A stretch of 64,000 bases of DNA, taken from NCBI GenBank assembly GCA_029255685.2, contig CM055312.2, positions 52,858,202-52,922,201 of the forward strand, read 5' to 3'. The DNA is from Silene conica (Eukaryota > Streptophyta > Magnoliopsida > Caryophyllales > Caryophyllaceae). A program made the translations under genes and the position numbers. The notes beneath the pieces were generated by a model. It was not told the origin of the DNA, ran no database searches, and saw only the letters and a program-made list of their open reading frames with translations. Of the stretch, positions 9,661 to 22,976 are shown in pieces. Numbering within the stretch: the stretch's first letter is position 1; the number at the start of each line of letters is the position of its first letter.

Positions 9661-10759
9661 TGATACGAATTCTTGAGCAAAGAAATCGTCCGCGGAAGCT
9701 TCTTGGAAATCTTGAGAACAATCTTGAACGAATTAGTAAATTAGGCAAGAATAGAACGATCTTGATAGAATCTTGATGAATGATGATGAAAGATGGAGAT
9801 GAACGGTGGTGATGAAGTCCTGGTGGTGGTGGTCAGTCGGTGGTGGTGGTGATGGTGGTTGTTTTTGTAGTTGTGACAGTCCTGAGGTGAATCCCGAAGG
9901 TAGAAGGATATTTGTTTGCTCTAGACCTATAGTTAAAACAATGGTGAATTACTCCCTAGACCTATAGTTTGTAATTCGTGTTAATATTTGAAACGCGACA
10001 AATACCAACGGTTCGGATCAACACGCGATGAGTCCTTGAGTTCTTTAAGTATGCCTTAAAAGAAAACTGTAATTTTTATAACTTGAATGATTGAATAATT
10101 GAAAATAAAAACAAGAAGAACCATGTGCCCTATTTATAGGGTAATAACACGTCCCAAACAAGCATCACACGCCTCCCATAATTCATACTAGAATTGGGAG
10201 TCCTAAAGCTATCCTAATGGATTAAATATAATCCTTATTAAAATAAAACCCTATCTTAGGAATTAAAAGAATTAAATAACTAATCCTAATAACCCTAGGA
10301 TAACTAACTAATAAGATAGTAATTAGTTTGTAACAACCTTGTAACAAACTCATAACTACCTTAACAAACTATAACAAACTCTTATAACAACCTATAACTA
10401 ACTTAATAAAAATAACATAGAAATTAAAAATACTCCAACTTCTTGTTGGAAACCACAATGGCCGAGCAACCCAACACCCGTGACCGAGCAATGGCCGGAC
10501 TTTGAGCAGCCCATGACCGAGCCATACACGGCCCATGGGTCGTGCCTCTCCAAGTTAGGCCGTCCCCAAATGCTTAGCTTCTCTTCGACTTGATTCGTTT
10601 CTTGATATTATCTTATTAGCCCAAGGTCTTAAAGTCCAACGAATATTTATTAGACAAAATACTAGCCATACGATAACTAATGCCAAAATAGCTAATATAA
10701 TTTGCCTCATCATCCTTTGTTCATGATAACGAATCGATGCCCTATCCATATTCGGATCA
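9661..10759 (-). repeat. gypsy-3 LTR
   Basis: The boundaries are suggested by matching ends: plus strand starts TGATACGAA and ends TTCGGATCA, a near-perfect 9-bp inverted repeat with TG/CA termini. It is about 1.1 kb and contains a GGT/GAT-rich simple stretch near 9780-9865 and repeated CCGAGC motifs near 10455-10530. The exact right edge is ambiguous by one or two bases, because the next LTR fragment abuts it. Confidence 0.65.
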
Positions 10760-11374
10760 GTTGGAGTAAGTGTCCTCAACAATAGTGCGTTCAGGACTGA
10801 TTTAGCCCTAATCAGTTAAATTTCATATATGCCTTAAAGTGCATATTGAATTACGAATGGGATGGTATTCTTAAGTCGACTGATCGTCATTTACCGGTAA
10901 TTATTGGCTTTAAATAGTTTGACATTATCGTCATATGATGGTGGTGATCAGTTGATCCCTTTAGGTCACACCTGTAGGACAATCCCCAAACTTTAAGTTA
11001 ATAATTTTTATGGGATGCAAATTTATTAATTTCCTTATAATAGACGAATTAATGAGAGATTTTGATCTCGGTATAATCGTTTATACGAGATTAAATTAGA
11101 ATAAATGTTATTCTTAAACGGGAACGATAAAAGTTATCTTATTAATAGTTGTTGGTTAATTAAAATATAATTAACCTAAATGTGAATGTCGAAAATTGAT
11201 ATTTAAAAGTTAAATATTAATTTTATAATGTTTAAAAGGTTAAACAAGGTTTTGTAGGACATCACATTTTTATGTGTGATATGTCACATTTGTAACATTA
11301 CACATTTTACAGTACAACTTTAAAAGATTAAAATGGGTCACATGCTTAGTGAATATGAACTGTGTATTGTGCAT
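10760..11374 (+). repeat. Partial LTR of copia-C type
   Basis: From GTGTCCTCAACAATAGTGCG on, it aligns with the first half of the copia-C LTR (56204 on), sharing blocks such as GTCAGTTGATCCCTTTAGGT and a GACAT...TGTCACA region near 11260-11330. The second half is missing because the Athila-type LTR begins near 11375. It has diverged far more from copia-C than the two copia-C LTRs have from each other, so it is an older insertion. Confidence 0.7.
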
Positions 11375-11483
11375 TGATGAGTCTCATATTGGTCATGATT
11401 TTCATTATCTTTTCTTCATTTTTCACCCCGGTTCGACCTCGTTTTGCATGTCTTTGCTTGATTTCATGCCCGTTGCCTCGATT
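11375..11483 (+). repeat. Athila-type 5' LTR, left piece
   Basis: Starts near TGATGAGTCTCATATTGGTC and runs to ATT at 11481-11483, the same 3 bp that follows the CACTA-like element at 26183-26185. The exact LTR start is uncertain by tens of bases. Confidence 0.55.
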
Positions 11484-11945
11484 TGCTACTACAAAACGGG
11501 GAAACAAGGACGGTTGAAAACCGTCCTAAAACATGAAAGGAACCGCCCTAAATTCCCCCGTCCTCGTTGCCTAAGAGGACGGTTGAAAAAAAGTCAAACC
11601 GTCCTCTTTGTATATATCAAAGAGGACGGTTGTTATTAGAACCGTCTTCTTTGTATATATCAAAGAGGACGATTGCATTTAGAACCGTCTTCTTTGATAT
11701 ATATGAAAGAGGACGGTTGCATTTAGAACCGTCTTCTTTGATATTTTGAAGGAGGACGGTTGGAGTTTTGAACCGTATTCTTTTGAACATGCTCACATAA
11801 TTTTAAAAGGCGAATTTTAGGACGCTTATGAACAAAACCGTCCTGTATAGCCAATTTTTTGGGCGCCAATTTAAAACAATTATCGCAAGCCATTTCAAAT
11901 GCTCGCACAATTACCGCAAGCCATTTAAAACCGTCCTGTATAGCC
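11484..11945. repeat. Left subterminal repeats of the CACTA-like element
   Basis: Multiple copies of GAGGACGGTT and its complement, the first as an inverted pair AGGACGGTT-gaa-AACCGTCCT at 11507-11527, then roughly every 35-50 bp to about 11945. Open frames here are by-products of the repeats. Confidence 0.8.
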
Positions 11946-12242
11946 AATTAACGCAGCAGTAGTCACATACCCCACATGGCAGCAATGAGACAACAACAAC
12001 ACAGTACCAAACGACTATACAAACCACAAGCACATACCCCGCTACCAATTACCTCAACTGTTATCATATAACGAACAAAAGAACGAATTTTTTACAACAA
12101 TGTTGTTTCATTAACTTAAATATATCATCTCCTACATTTCGGAAAAAGCAATAAGTTTGTTTCTATAAAATACGAACTATAATATAAGTTCAACACAATT
12201 TACAAAATGTCAAGCTATCTAGATAGAATTCGTTGGTATACT
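11946..12242. other. Non-coding spacer inside the CACTA-like element
   Basis: AT-rich sequence with no feature I can support. Confidence 0.5.
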
Positions 12243-12356
12243 TTAAACGCTGCCTTCAAATACTTGCGCCGTAAACTGCAATACATAAGTTGCCCAAATG
12301 TCTCGCACCTCGTCAATTTGATCATCTGAGTATGTCTTTGGTGCTTTGAACATGAA
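12243..12356 (-). pseudogene. Unidentified captured terminal exon
   Basis: On the minus strand a 3' splice site (TGTATAG before 12356) is followed by 37 open codons (FMFKAPKTYSDDQIDEVRD then IWATYVLQFTAQVFEGSV) and a TAA at 12243-12245. It does not continue the MSL frame, which ends at a donor at 12661, and does not resemble the MSL C-terminus as I know it. It may be the last exon of another captured gene. Function unknown. Confidence 0.4.
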
Positions 12357-14547
12357 CTATACATAGAAACAAAAGACAGAATTACAATCATTTACACAAG
12401 GCGTATAATTTACATAAAAACTTCTTATTTAATTGGACAAAATGTATGGTAAAAGAACATTAAATAAGAATTTTTCAAGATAACAATTGAACTCAAGACC
12501 TTTTAACTACGAAAAAATATTAACAACCATTAGACTAACATAATTAACCACGCCTCTGCTCGCCAGTATTTCATACTCTGTATTAGGATTAAGTGTATCC
12601 TTCCCGGATCAAACCAGCTTCTAAATTTCACATACTGTCAATAAATAAAAAATAACATACCTTGACACGCAAGTATTCTTTATGATGTGATGTTTTCACA
12701 AAACAGGAGATCAGTATCTGCATTACACAGTATACGGAAACCAATATCGTCAGCTAGAAATGTATTTTAATCTAAAATTGAGAAACAAGTTTCATCAAGA
12801 AAGTATATTTCCTAATGAAAATAGTGACAGCTAGAGCTACTTCTAAAACAAACATAAGTGTCAAAAAGCAACAGATATAGGTATAAAATATTGACCATAA
12901 GAGCTTGATTTTCAGGATCAACGTTTTCCAGAAACACTCTTCTATGAAGCCTCTTATGTTCAACTTGAGGATTCTTGGCCAGTACTTTACGTATGTCAGC
13001 AACAATATTCTAGAGATTGAGAAACAAATACCATTATGAGTTTATAATCTCATGCCTATTCTGATTTACTTTTGTCTTCTGGTGCAAGTGGCGTGGACAT
13101 GTGGCACGCCTTTTGAAAGCACCTAAAAAATCATGCTCATAACTACGTACAGATAATCAAAGATTACTCACATTAATCTTACTAGAATCTAAGTGACTGA
13201 TTTCAAGATGGGTCTTGATACGCCAATGAGACTTTTGAGTGAGGTTTCTCACCACATTCACTGTAAACTTATGGTTAGGGATGTGGACGGCTTCACGATC
13301 TTCGCCACTAATAATTGTCGGTGACCACCACCCCACATGCTGTCGAGGAGAAAAGGTAAATGACAGACAACCAGGTTAGGATCCTCTTACAACTGTTTCC
13401 TCAGATTTGTAGAGTTGAACAAATGGAATAGACATGAGTTCATCTATAACACAAAAGAAAGATAATATTTTACAATTCCAAGTAGACTCTTTTTGGTAGA
13501 GTTCTTTTTCAACTCGACTACTTGAGAACTACATCGAAGGACAGCTACTTCACAAGAAAAAGAATTGCAACCACTATAGTGAGCAATTTTGATTTATATA
13601 GAACAGATTATGCAGTAACAGCTTATAGCAAACAAATTTCAAAGAAAGCAGATCATAACCAACTCCAGTACCTGTTTATACTCAATGTAAAAGAGTAAAC
13701 AATAACGAAGTACTCAAATCACAGAACTACCAAAAGATTACGTTCAAAATTTTCAACACACCTCCACGGTACCAGATACTTCATAACCGTCAATTTTTGT
13801 TTGAATCCATTCATTTAACACAAATGGTCGTGTCGCATGGATCATTATGCTTGATAGAAAATTTGTAAATATCTGCAAATTCAGGAACATAGTATAAGGT
13901 TTCATCAGAAAAATAACAGAATTTTAAGGCTGAGAGTAAAAATCTTACCCCCTCAATTCCATTTGATTCTATACATATTCGATAAAGGGAAATTCCATTT
14001 GATTCTATAATTTTTTATGTAAGGGTTGAATTTTTCTAGCAAAAAGGACCGTGAAGGAAAAAAATGTAAGTTCCAGTGTTTGAACCTGCATATAAGTAAT
14101 GCAGCAGTCCACAGCAATATAGGTTGCAGATATGAGGTTGTAACATAGTTGGTGTAACACCCCCATTTATCCAAGGGCCTGAACTAGGACTCCTCGGATA
14201 AGTAGAGGTGTTACCATCTCGGTTTCCCGAGGTAGCAGATACAAAGGAAGATAAACAGTACTTTATAATCAACTTAAACTCAAAACATGTTCTTACAAAC
14301 TAAAAAGGAAACTGTTCTGTCAAAAGTAAAAGTACAACCCATAGACTACTATCTCATGATCTAGACTCTAAACAGGTCCAAGTCCATGCTTCTCCCTTCC
14401 CATATGCTCCCGTTGTCTCTATACCTGTCAGTCTGCTCCCCAAAATTGGTTCATCACAGGTGATCACGAATACACAGGGTCAACCACGAGGTTGAGTAGA
14501 GTAAAACTGTAAACAAACCATAATACTAAAAATAGAAAGTCGATCAT

Positions 14548-14670
14548 CTCCACTCCGAATCACAAGACCCAATATCTCCGCACCAATCACAAGACCCATT
14601 ATCTCCACACCAATCACAAGACCCATTATCTCCGCACCAATCACAAGACCCATTATCTCCGCGCCAATCA
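14548..14670 (-). repeat. LTR minisatellite of gypsy-1, five units of about 27 bp
   Basis: Units start at 14548, 14576, 14603, 14630 and 14657; the minus-strand core is GATTGGTGCGGAG. The same array (with 7648 added) is in the other LTR. Gypsy-2 LTRs have a five-unit array with core GATCGGTGCGGAG at the equivalent place. Confidence 0.93.
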
Positions 14671-14941
14671 CAAGACCCATCATCTCATCGCCTCATCGTT
14701 ATCACAGTATAATATAAATGCACAATATAAAGATCACATGATAATATATAACAACATGTTTGATATCAATTATGAACGGTTTACACATCATCAAACATTA
14801 GTAGTTTCCCCTACCTGTAGTTGCAGAAGCAAATGGCAAACGCACAACCGTACTCAAAAGTGCTCCACACGAAAACTTCCACCTAAAAGTATATTACTTA
14901 ATTAATATATATCCCTAACTCACGTATAGCTTGCACACATT

Positions 14942-14950
14942 CTATTTATA
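14942..14950 (-). promoter_or_regulatory. TATA box of gypsy-1 LTR
   Basis: The minus strand reads TATAAATAGAATGTG; gypsy-2 has the identical string at 42856. The transcribing copy would be the one in the 5' LTR at 22590-22598. Confidence 0.6.
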
Positions 14951-16455
14951 GACACTTCCTATATTTAGAAAGTTTCCCAACAACCGAGTTACCCAAAATA
15001 GTAACTTTCCAAATATAGTAGCTTCTAAAAATAGTAACTCCCAAAATAAAAGAACACTCGGGTTTTGAATTTCAAATCTAAATCTTTACCATAAATAGTA
15101 ACTTCTAAAAGAAATAAAAGCTTCCAAGAAGAGATACTTTAGTTTTGAAATTCAACTTATTCAAATCACTATTTAAGACCCAAATAGATATTGCCATAAA
15201 TAAGTTATTCTATCATAACTACTAACAATATTATCCATAATTAAAAGATATCAAATTAGGAAATACACAACATACATATTAATAATAATAATAATGATAA
15301 TAATAATAATAATAATAATAATAAAGCAAATAAACTAAAAAAACGAAAACAGCCTACTACAACTACCCGACTCTACTACTCCTATGTCTTAACACTACCG
15401 TCGTGGCTGCCAACAGCCCTAGGCTCGGCTGACAACCACCACCGGCCAAACACTACCACCGTGGCTACATCCCCAACCACCACCAGAATGGTCGACCTTC
15501 ACCGGCGAGGAGAACCAGGGGTTCAAACACCCCTGATCCCTCACCCTCAACCTGTGACACGCCTGAACAGACCCCCACGACTGCCACCACCACCTGTTAA
15601 ACCACCCCAGGCTACTGCCAAAAACACGCCTGACCCCAGACCTTTCGACCGTGGTGGTACCACCGCACCGACCTCCCCCTAGTCATCGGTGGTACCACCC
15701 CCAAACCCCCTGACACGCGACACCAGGGAATAAAACGCAACTCCCCCGTTCCCAGATCTCTTTTCGCATCCACCATAGAAAACCCCTGACCACCATACAA
15801 CACCTCCTTAGACACCACGACAACCACTACCCTACTCCCTGACTCTCCCTAAACAACCACCACAAAACACGACTCCTTTCTTATAGTAAAACCTGACACG
15901 ATACATATAAACATAACGCATAAAACTGACCCCTACACCAACCCAGCCTCTTTAGACGCATGTACGACGGTGGTGGGTGGTCGGAGACGACATAATTTGG
16001 TTCATATCCGACCACCACCTGCCATAGACTGAAACTACGTGATTATTAGAGTTATACATAACACATAACAAAGGTAAAAGAGACCCGAAACTGAGTACAG
16101 ACAAGCAACCGTTAGCACAGTGATGACATACCAGACTTCACGGCCAAAACGAGACACCTTACGCTAGGCGACAACCACCGTGCAAGGCTTCACTTCTCTC
16201 TCTGAGGTGGCGGCTAGGGTTTGATGTAAAGAGTTTTGAGATTGAGTAGGGTTTGATGTGAGTTTAGGGCGTCTAAAAGGTGGCTGACGAGAGGGTTGGT
16301 GCAGCGTTTAAAATATACTAAGTATGGGCTCTTTTTGCTTCTCACTATAAATCGAAGCCCATAAGCGTTGTACTCAAGGTCACGAGATCAAACCCCACTA
16401 CGAGCAAAAGTAGTATCACCCTTAAAATACGAATAATAATCCGGGTTATTACAGT

Positions 16456-16470
16456 CTTCCCCCCTTAAAA
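16456..16470 (-). other. Polypurine tract of gypsy-1
   Basis: The minus strand reads TTTTAAGGGGGGAAG two bases before the 3' LTR, where plus-strand DNA synthesis would be primed. Downstream of the gag-pol stop (16472-16642) the DNA is untranslated. Confidence 0.8.
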
Positions 16471-16642
16471 TGAACTTCGTCCCGAAGTTCTTCCTCACTT
16501 AGGTGACAAAACAACCAACCCAAAGAAATATAGAAACAAAATATCACAAGTAGGGATACAAATAACACAAAAAGGTTTACTTAAAGCACAGAATGTCACA
16601 TTCCACCCCCCTTGAAGAAAAGTTACGTCCGCGTAACTTACC

Positions 16643-19600
16643 TCAGTCAAACAAATGCGGATAACGCTCCCGCATGGATGCCTCGGGCTCCCACGTAGCC
16701 TCTTCCTGATCATGGTTTGACCACAAGACTTTCACCAAGGATGTCTCCCCATTGCGAGTCTTTCGAACCTTCCTGTCCAAGATCTCTTTCGGAGTCTCGA
16801 TGTATGCCAACTGCTCATCTACCTCAATCACCTCATGCTGAAGCACATGTGACGGATCGCTCACGTATTTCCTCAACTGGGACACATGGAACACATTATG
16901 GACCTTGGATAGAGTTGGAGGCAAAGCTAAGCGATATGCCACCTCTCCAACTCTGTCCAAGATCTCAAATGGCCCAATAAACTTCTGACTCAATTTGCCA
17001 CGCTTGCCGAATCTCATCACACCCTTCATCGGAGAGACTTTCAGTAGTACTTTCTCTCCGACCTCAAACGAAATATCGCTCCTTTTTAGATCCGCATAGC
17101 TCTTCTGTCGATCCTGAGCGGCCCTCATCCTCTGACGAATAATCTGAACCTGCTCCACCATCTCCTGAATCATATCGGGCCCCAAAGTCACAACATCAGC
17201 TCGATCATCCCAACACACAGGGCTCCGACACTTCCTCCCATATAGAGCCTCGAAAGGGGCCATGCCTATACTTGCATGGTAACTGTTATTATAAGAAAAC
17301 TCGATCAACCCCAGTCGATCCTCCCAAGATCCTCCGAACTCAAGTACACAAGCCCTCAACATATCCTCAAGGGTCTGAATCGTTCTTTCAGTCTGACCGT
17401 CAGTAGCTGGGTGGAATGCAGTACTCATCTTCAATTGGGTACCCAAAGCTGTCTGCAACTCCTGCCAAAACCTGGATATAAACCTCGAGTCTCGATCTGA
17501 AACAATGTCCTTGGGTACGCCATGAAGTTTGATCACATTCTGAACATATGACTTAGCCAACTCAGCTTTACTCCAGGTATCTTTCATCGGAATAAAGTGA
17601 GCAGACTTAGTCAAACGATCCACAATCACCCAAATCATGTTGTTGCCCCTCTGAGTCCGAGGCAACCCCACGATAAAATCCATCGAAATGTTCTCCCACT
17701 TCCACTCTGGCACATCCAATGGTTGAACCTTCCCCTGAGGTCTCTTATGTTCCCCTTTCACTCGCTGACAAGTCAAACATCTCGACACAAACTCTGCGAC
17801 TTCCTTCTTCATATTAGGCCACCAGAACGTCTTCTTAAGGTCTTTATACAGCTTATCACCCCCTGGGTGAACGGAATACGGAGTAGCATGAGCTTCAGTC
17901 AGGATCTTCTTCTTTAGCTCCTCTACATCCGGAACACACCATCGCCCACTGAACCTCAAACTACCATCATTATGAATATTGAACTTAGACGAAGACTCTC
18001 CACTCTCACTCTCAACCATCCCACGCCACTTCTGGATCCTTGCATCATTCTTTTGTAACTCTCGAATCTCCCCATACAACTCCGGTTCTACTGTCAAGTC
18101 ACTAAGAGCATCCCCTTTCCGGATCATGAATATTCCCATCTCCCTTAGTTCACCATACAACCTCCCTCTCGATCTGGCACAAACCAAGGCATGCATTGAC
18201 TTCCTACTAAGAGCGTCAGCTACCACATTTGCCTTGCCTTCGTGGTAGACAATCTGCATATCATAATCTCCGATCAACTCTATCCACCTCCTCTGCCTCA
18301 TGTTCAACTCCTTCTGGGTGTAGATGTATTTCAGGCTCTTATGGTCAGAAAACACCTTAAAAGTGGCTCCATAAAGGTAATGACGCCACAATTTCAGTGC
18401 AAAGACCACAGCGCCCAACTCCAAATCATGAGTCGGATAATTCTCTTCGTAGGTCTTCAACTGGCGAGAAGCATACGCGATCACTCTCCCATTCTGCATT
18501 AGCACACAACCCAACCCATGCTTTGAAGCGTCGGTGTATACTTCAAAATTATCACTCCCAACTGGCAAGGCCAGGATAGGAGCTGTTGTCAGGCGTTCCT
18601 TAAGGGTTAGGAATGCCTTCTCACAACTCTCATCCCAGATGTAACGATTCTCCTTCCTCATCAACGACGTCAACGGCTTCGCTATCTTTGAAAAATCTTT
18701 GACGAATCTCCGGTAATAACCAGCTAACCCCAGAAAACTTCGGATCTCACTCACATTCTTCGGACTTTGCCACTTAGTCACAGCTTCGATTTTACTAGGG
18801 TCAACAGATACCCCCTCTTTGGAAATGACATGCCCCAAGAACGCCACTTTCTCCAACCAGAATTCACACTTACTCAACTTAGCATTGAGTTTATGTTCTT
18901 CTAGAGTCTGAAGTACCTTCCTCAAATGATCTTCGTGCTCCTCCGCATTCTTGGAATATACCAAGATGTCATCGATGAATACCACCACGAACTTGTCGAG
19001 ATACGGGCTGAAGACTCGGTTCATCAAGTCCATAAACACAGCTGGAGCATTAGTCAATCCAAAGGGCATAACCACAAATTCATAGTGGCCATACCTCGTT
19101 CGGAAAGCGGTCTTCGGAATATCTTCATCCTTTATTCTCAATTGATGATACCCGGATCTCAAATCAATCTTGGAGAAAACCCCGGCCCCACTCAACTGAT
19201 CGAACAAGTCGTCAATTCTCGGCAACGGATAACGATTCTTGATGGTTACATTGTTCAGCTCTCGATAATCAACACACAATCTCAAACTCCCATCCTTCTT
19301 TTTCACAAACAAGACAGGTGCTCCCCAGGGCGACACACTGGGTCGGATGAACCCTTTTTCAGCTAGTTCATCCAATTGCTTCTTCAACTCCTCCATCTCC
19401 TTCGGTCCCATGCGGTACGGTGACTTAGATATTGGTCCCGCCCCCGGTTTTAGGTCAATGGAGAATTCCACTTCCCTCCTCGGCGGTAACCCGGGCACGT
19501 CGTCTCGAAATACTCCCTCAAATTCCCGTACCACAGGTATCTCGCTAGTCTTGGGGGTCTCAGCCTCACAATTCCACATTTGACACAAGATCAGGCTCTC

Positions 19601-21250
19601 TCCTTTCCGCAGACTAGACTTCAGGGTGTTGACAGATATGAATTTGATCTTTGGTTTGACTCTATACCCCTTGTAGGATACCCTCACTCCCTTGGGTCCC
19701 CTCAAGGAAATTTTCTTTTGGTGACAGTCGATATACGCCCTATACTTCCCCAGCCAATCCATCCCTAGGATCACCTCAAAACCTCCCAGCGGAAATTCTA
19801 TGAGGTCACAATAGAAAATTGCTTCCCCGATTTTGATAGGTACACTCCCATAGACTCTATTACAAGTTATTGACTCTCCTGAAGGTATGGTCACTGAGTC
19901 TGCGACCCAGTCGAACCTCTCAAGCCCCAAAACTCTAACATGGTCTCTAGACACGAAAGAATGGGTGGCACCGGAATCGAAAAGTACGAAAGTAGGTTTA
20001 GAGTTCACAAGAAAAGTACCAGTAACCACATGAGCATCCTCCTGAGCTGCCTGCTTTCCCATGGCAAAGAGTTTGCCACTGGACTTGACTCCACTTTGGC
20101 TAGCAGAAGATGTCCCAGCCTGCTGATTCCCTGTCGTCCCTGTCTTATTGTTGTTCCCACCTCCATTGTACTGATTCTGATATGAACGGTTCTGATTGTT
20201 GTTGTTGTTGTTGTAGTTCCTCTGGTAGTTGCTGCTGCCTCCAGACTTCGCACCCCCACCATAGCTTGTCATGGGTGTGCGATAGCCACTGCCGCCATAG
20301 GACTGAGTGCGAGGTCCCTGGTATCCGGATGTAGGGGTACGATAGCCCCCGGACTGGTTTCCCCCAGATGAACGACACACCGCCTGCTTGTGCCCCGTCT
20401 TCCCACAGCCGTAACAAACTATTCCTACAGAACCACTGCCAGAACCTCCACTCCTAAAGCTGCCCCCACTCTGATTCCTTCCACCACCAGAGGCACTACT
20501 CCCGAAATACCCACTGAACTTGTTATTACTTGGCTTTTTCGATCCTGAACCCTCAGCTACTGGTTCAGCCTTCCTCTTTTCTGACCTGGTCTTCTTGTCT
20601 GCCTTAATCATATCTGAAAGCCTCTCCGCCGCCCCAGCCCTTAAGTAGATGTCACGGACTGTGGTGGGCGGAGCTGCAATCAATCTCTTCATAATTGAGA
20701 TTGATAGTCCCCTCTCAAATTTCATGGCCAGCATAGCATCGTCGAATCCCATATCTCCCACGTAGTGTACCAGCTGAATGAATTTTCTGTAGTAAACCTC
20801 TACAGTCATGTCCTCTGTCATCCGGAACGAGTCGAACTCCTCCCTCAGCTTGCTCTTTTGGAACTCCGGTAAGAATGCCTCGTTCAGAACCCCCTTGAAT
20901 GCATCCCACGGAACGAACGCGGATCCACCCTCTGTAGCTGCTTCCCGGAGCTCTCCCTTATTGGAGGTCCACCAGTCTCCAGCCATACCCCTCAGGTAGT
21001 GGGCAGCCTGATCTACCCTCAATTCTTCCGGGCAGTCCACCAACTCAAACAGGTTTCCGAATTCCCGGCACCATGCTCCCAACAAATGAGGTTCCCCCTC
21101 CCCAGTGAATTGGGTAGGGTGATGTCTTGCTATGATTGTGCTCATTTTCGCTGAGTCCATACGTTTGGCCTTTAGGGCCTCATTTTCAGCTATCAAACGG
21201 TCCACCTCCTCTTGGGTGATGTTAACGGCATTATCCCTTCGCGGAGGCAT
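16643..21250 (-). CDS. gypsy-1 gag-pol polyprotein, intact
   Basis: Single open frame of about 1535 residues from MPPRRDN; an ATG four codons upstream at 21262 is also in frame, but MPPRRD is shared with gypsy-2. Order: retrotransposon gag; zinc knuckle [14 protein letters not shown] (about 20385-20425); Gly/Ser/Asn-rich linker; protease [10 protein letters not shown] (about 19965-19985); RT with VDYRELN and the FIDD active site (18966-18980); RNase H ([10 protein letters not shown]); integrase with [11 protein letters not shown] and LTCQRVK zinc residues plus Asp, Asp and Glu of the core ([25 protein letters not shown]); and a C-terminal chromodomain-like segment ([13 protein letters not shown] ... 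[16 protein letters not shown]). It has no stops or frameshifts, and known catalytic residues are present. It may be a currently competent element; expression unknown. Stop codon at 16643-16645. Confidence 0.95.
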   Translation of the reverse strand: MPPRRDNAVNITQEEVDRLIAENEALKAKRMDSAKMSTIIARHHPTQFTGEGEPHLLGAWCREFGNLFELVDCPEELRVDQAAHYLRGMAGDWWTSNKGELREAATEGGSAFVPWDAFKGVLNEAFLPEFQKSKLREEFDSFRMTEDMTVEVYYRKFIQLVHYVGDMGFDDAMLAMKFERGLSISIMKRLIAAPPTTVRDIYLRAGAAERLSDMIKADKKTRSEKRKAEPVAEGSGSKKPSNNKFSGYFGSSASGGGRNQSGGSFRSGGSGSGSVGIVCYGCGKTGHKQAVCRSSGGNQSGGYRTPTSGYQGPRTQSYGGSGYRTPMTSYGGGAKSGGSSNYQRNYNNNNNNQNRSYQNQYNGGGNNNKTGTTGNQQAGTSSASQSGVKSSGKLFAMGKQAAQEDAHVVTGTFLVNSKPTFVLFDSGATHSFVSRDHVRVLGLERFDWVADSVTIPSGESITCNRVYGSVPIKIGEAIFYCDLIEFPLGGFEVILGMDWLGKYRAYIDCHQKKISLRGPKGVRVSYKGYRVKPKIKFISVNTLKSSLRKGESLILCQMWNCEAETPKTSEIPVVREFEGVFRDDVPGLPPRREVEFSIDLKPGAGPISKSPYRMGPKEMEELKKQLDELAEKGFIRPSVSPWGAPVLFVKKKDGSLRLCVDYRELNNVTIKNRYPLPRIDDLFDQLSGAGVFSKIDLRSGYHQLRIKDEDIPKTAFRTRYGHYEFVVMPFGLTNAPAVFMDLMNRVFSPYLDKFVVVFIDDILVYSKNAEEHEDHLRKVLQTLEEHKLNAKLSKCEFWLEKVAFLGHVISKEGVSVDPSKIEAVTKWQSPKNVSEIRSFLGLAGYYRRFVKDFSKIAKPLTSLMRKENRYIWDESCEKAFLTLKERLTTAPILALPVGSDNFEVYTDASKHGLGCVLMQNGRVIAYASRQLKTYEENYPTHDLELGAVVFALKLWRHYLYGATFKVFSDHKSLKYIYTQKELNMRQRRWIELIGDYDMQIVYHEGKANVVADALSRKSMHALVCARSRGRLYGELREMGIFMIRKGDALSDLTVEPELYGEIRELQKNDARIQKWRGMVESESGESSSKFNIHNDGSLRFSGRWCVPDVEELKKKILTEAHATPYSVHPGGDKLYKDLKKTFWWPNMKKEVAEFVSRCLTCQRVKGEHKRPQGKVQPLDVPEWKWENISMDFIVGLPRTQRGNNMIWVIVDRLTKSAHFIPMKDTWSKAELAKSYVQNVIKLHGVPKDIVSDRDSRFISRFWQELQTALGTQLKMSTAFHPATDGQTERTIQTLEDMLRACVLEFGGSWEDRLGLIEFSYNNSYHASIGMAPFEALYGRKCRSPVCWDDRADVVTLGPDMIQEMVEQVQIIRQRMRAAQDRQKSYADLKRSDISFEVGEKVLLKVSPMKGVMRFGKRGKLSQKFIGPFEILDRVGEVAYRLALPPTLSKVHNVFHVSQLRKYVSDPSHVLQHEVIEVDEQLAYIETPKEILDRKVRKTRNGETSLVKVLWSNHDQEEATWEPEASMRERYPHLFD

Positions 21251-21785
21251 ACTATAATACAACAGAAAGACATGAGTCCCGACTTATGTGGGCGCACATT
21301 TGGATTAGGGCTAAAATCCCTAAACAATAGAGTCTATCATCGACTATCAAATTAACTAATCAGAAACTATAACATGGCTCGGGATCATATAACCGCATAT
21401 CAATAGACATGATGAAAGGAAAATTACTAGCATGCTTCATATCACTTAACACACCACAACAAGATATATCCTTTATTCAAACAAGTAAAAGTTCATTCAT
21501 GCTTGTGCCCCTGCCGGCTTTTCCAAAAGTTTCTTATGCTCATAATTCTCATAACATACTTATCACAATATGCTATCACTTTCACCACCTCCTATTCTAC
21601 CCTTTTCTCTCGTATATGCACTCTGGGTTCCCGGGTAAAACTGATAGGGCCTATGGTTCGGTGTGAGGGGGCCCCAGACTCATACTTCCCCTTTAGTGTG
21701 CTCCTAACAGTCCTATCCCGGGGTTCATTTTATTTAGACTCTCCTATATTCATTAGGTTCATTAGGTTAGGCCTGAGGATCGTTC

Positions 21786-21797
21786 GCTCTGATACCA
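21786..21797 (-). other. Primer binding site of gypsy-1
   Basis: The minus strand reads TGGTATCAGAGC three bases inside the 5' LTR; initiator tRNA-Met type. Bases 21251-21785 are leader without a gene. Confidence 0.88.
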
Positions 21798-21800
21798 CTT

Positions 21801-22944
21801 TGTAACACCCCCATTTATCCAAGGGCCTGAACTAGGACTCCTCGGATAAGTAGAGGTGTTACCATCTCGGTTTCCCGAGGTAGCAGATACAAAGGAAGAT
21901 AAACAGTACTTTATAATCAACTTAAACTCAAAACATGTTCTTACAAACTAAAAAGGAAACTGTTCTGTCAAAAGTAAAAGTACAACCCATAGACTACTAT
22001 CTCATGATCTAGACTCTAAACAGGTCCAAGTCCATGCTTCTCCCTTCCCATATGCTCCCGTTGTCTCTATACCTGTCAGTCTGCTCCCCAAAATTGGTTC
22101 ATCACAGGTGATCACGAATACACAGGGTCAACCACGAGGTTGAGTAGAGTAAAACTGTAAACAAACCATAATACTAAAAATAGAAAGTCGATCATCTCCA
22201 CTCCGAATCACAAGACCCAATATCTCCGCACCAATCACAAGACCCATTATCTCCACACCAATCACAAGACCCATTATCTCCGCACCAATCACAAGACCCA
22301 TTATCTCCGCGCCAATCACAAGACCCATCATCTCATCGCCTCATCGTTATCACAGTATAATATAAATGCACAATATAAAGATCACATGATAATATATAAC
22401 AACATGTTTGATATCAATTATGAACGGTTTACACATCATCAAACATTAGTAGTTTCCCCTACCTGTAGTTGCAGAAGCAAATGGCAAACGCACAACCGTA
22501 CTCAAAAGTGCTCCACACGAAAACTTCCACCTAAAAGTATATTACTTAATTAATATATATCCCTAACTCACGTATAGCTTGCACACATTCTATTTATAGA
22601 CACTTCCTATATTTAGAAAGTTTCCCAACAACCGAGTTACCCAAAATAGTAACTTTCCAAATATAGTAGCTTCTAAAAATAGTAACTCCCAAAATAAAAG
22701 AACACTCGGGTTTTGAATTTCAAATCTAAATCTTTACCATAAATAGTAACTTCTAAAAGAAATAAAAGCTTCCAAGAAGAGATACTTTAGTTTTGAAATT
22801 CAACTTATTCAAATCACTATTTAAGACCCAAATAGATATTGCCATAAATAAGTTATTCTATCATAACTACTAACAATATTATCCATAATTAAAAGATATC
22901 AAATTAGGAAATACACAACATACATATTAATAATAATAATAATG

Positions 22945-22976
<32 letters not shown>

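Larger units (their letters stand above)
8387..10759 (-). mobile_element. Ty3/gypsy remnant gypsy-3, internally deleted
   Basis: One LTR (9661-10759), a primer site with one mismatch (9645-9656) and, almost directly after it, a retropepsin-like segment. Most of gag is missing, and RT and integrase are not in the window because copia-1 interrupts at 8386. The lineage is not certain; the protease style (SIIIDGGSCANVAS) is widespread in plant chromovirus-like gypsy elements. Confidence 0.7.
14153..16453 (-). repeat. gypsy-1 3' LTR
   Basis: 2301 bp, plus-strand ends TGTAACACCCCC...GGGTTATTACA. It contains a five-copy 27-bp minisatellite (14548-14670), a TATA box on the minus strand (TATAAATAG, 14942-14950), an (AAT)n microsatellite near 15279-15324, and a pair of GGTGGTACCACC palindromes (15653-15664 and 15688-15699). 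Confidence 0.95.

Noticed and set aside
11349..11947. Open frames across the left end of the CACTA-like element
   Set aside because: They are created by GAGGACGGTT subterminal repeats.
14480..14683. Open frame with repeated MGLVIGAEI peptide (also at 22128-22331)
   Set aside because: By-product of the 27-bp LTR minisatellite, which is a multiple of three; same in both LTRs and no gene context.
15461..15827. Pro-rich and Val-rich open frames in the gypsy-1 LTRs
   Set aside because: Non-coding U3 DNA of biased composition; duplicated because the LTR is.
16717..20999. Many plus-strand open frames opposite the gypsy-1 polyprotein
   Set aside because: Antisense shadows of a high-quality coding frame; no domains.
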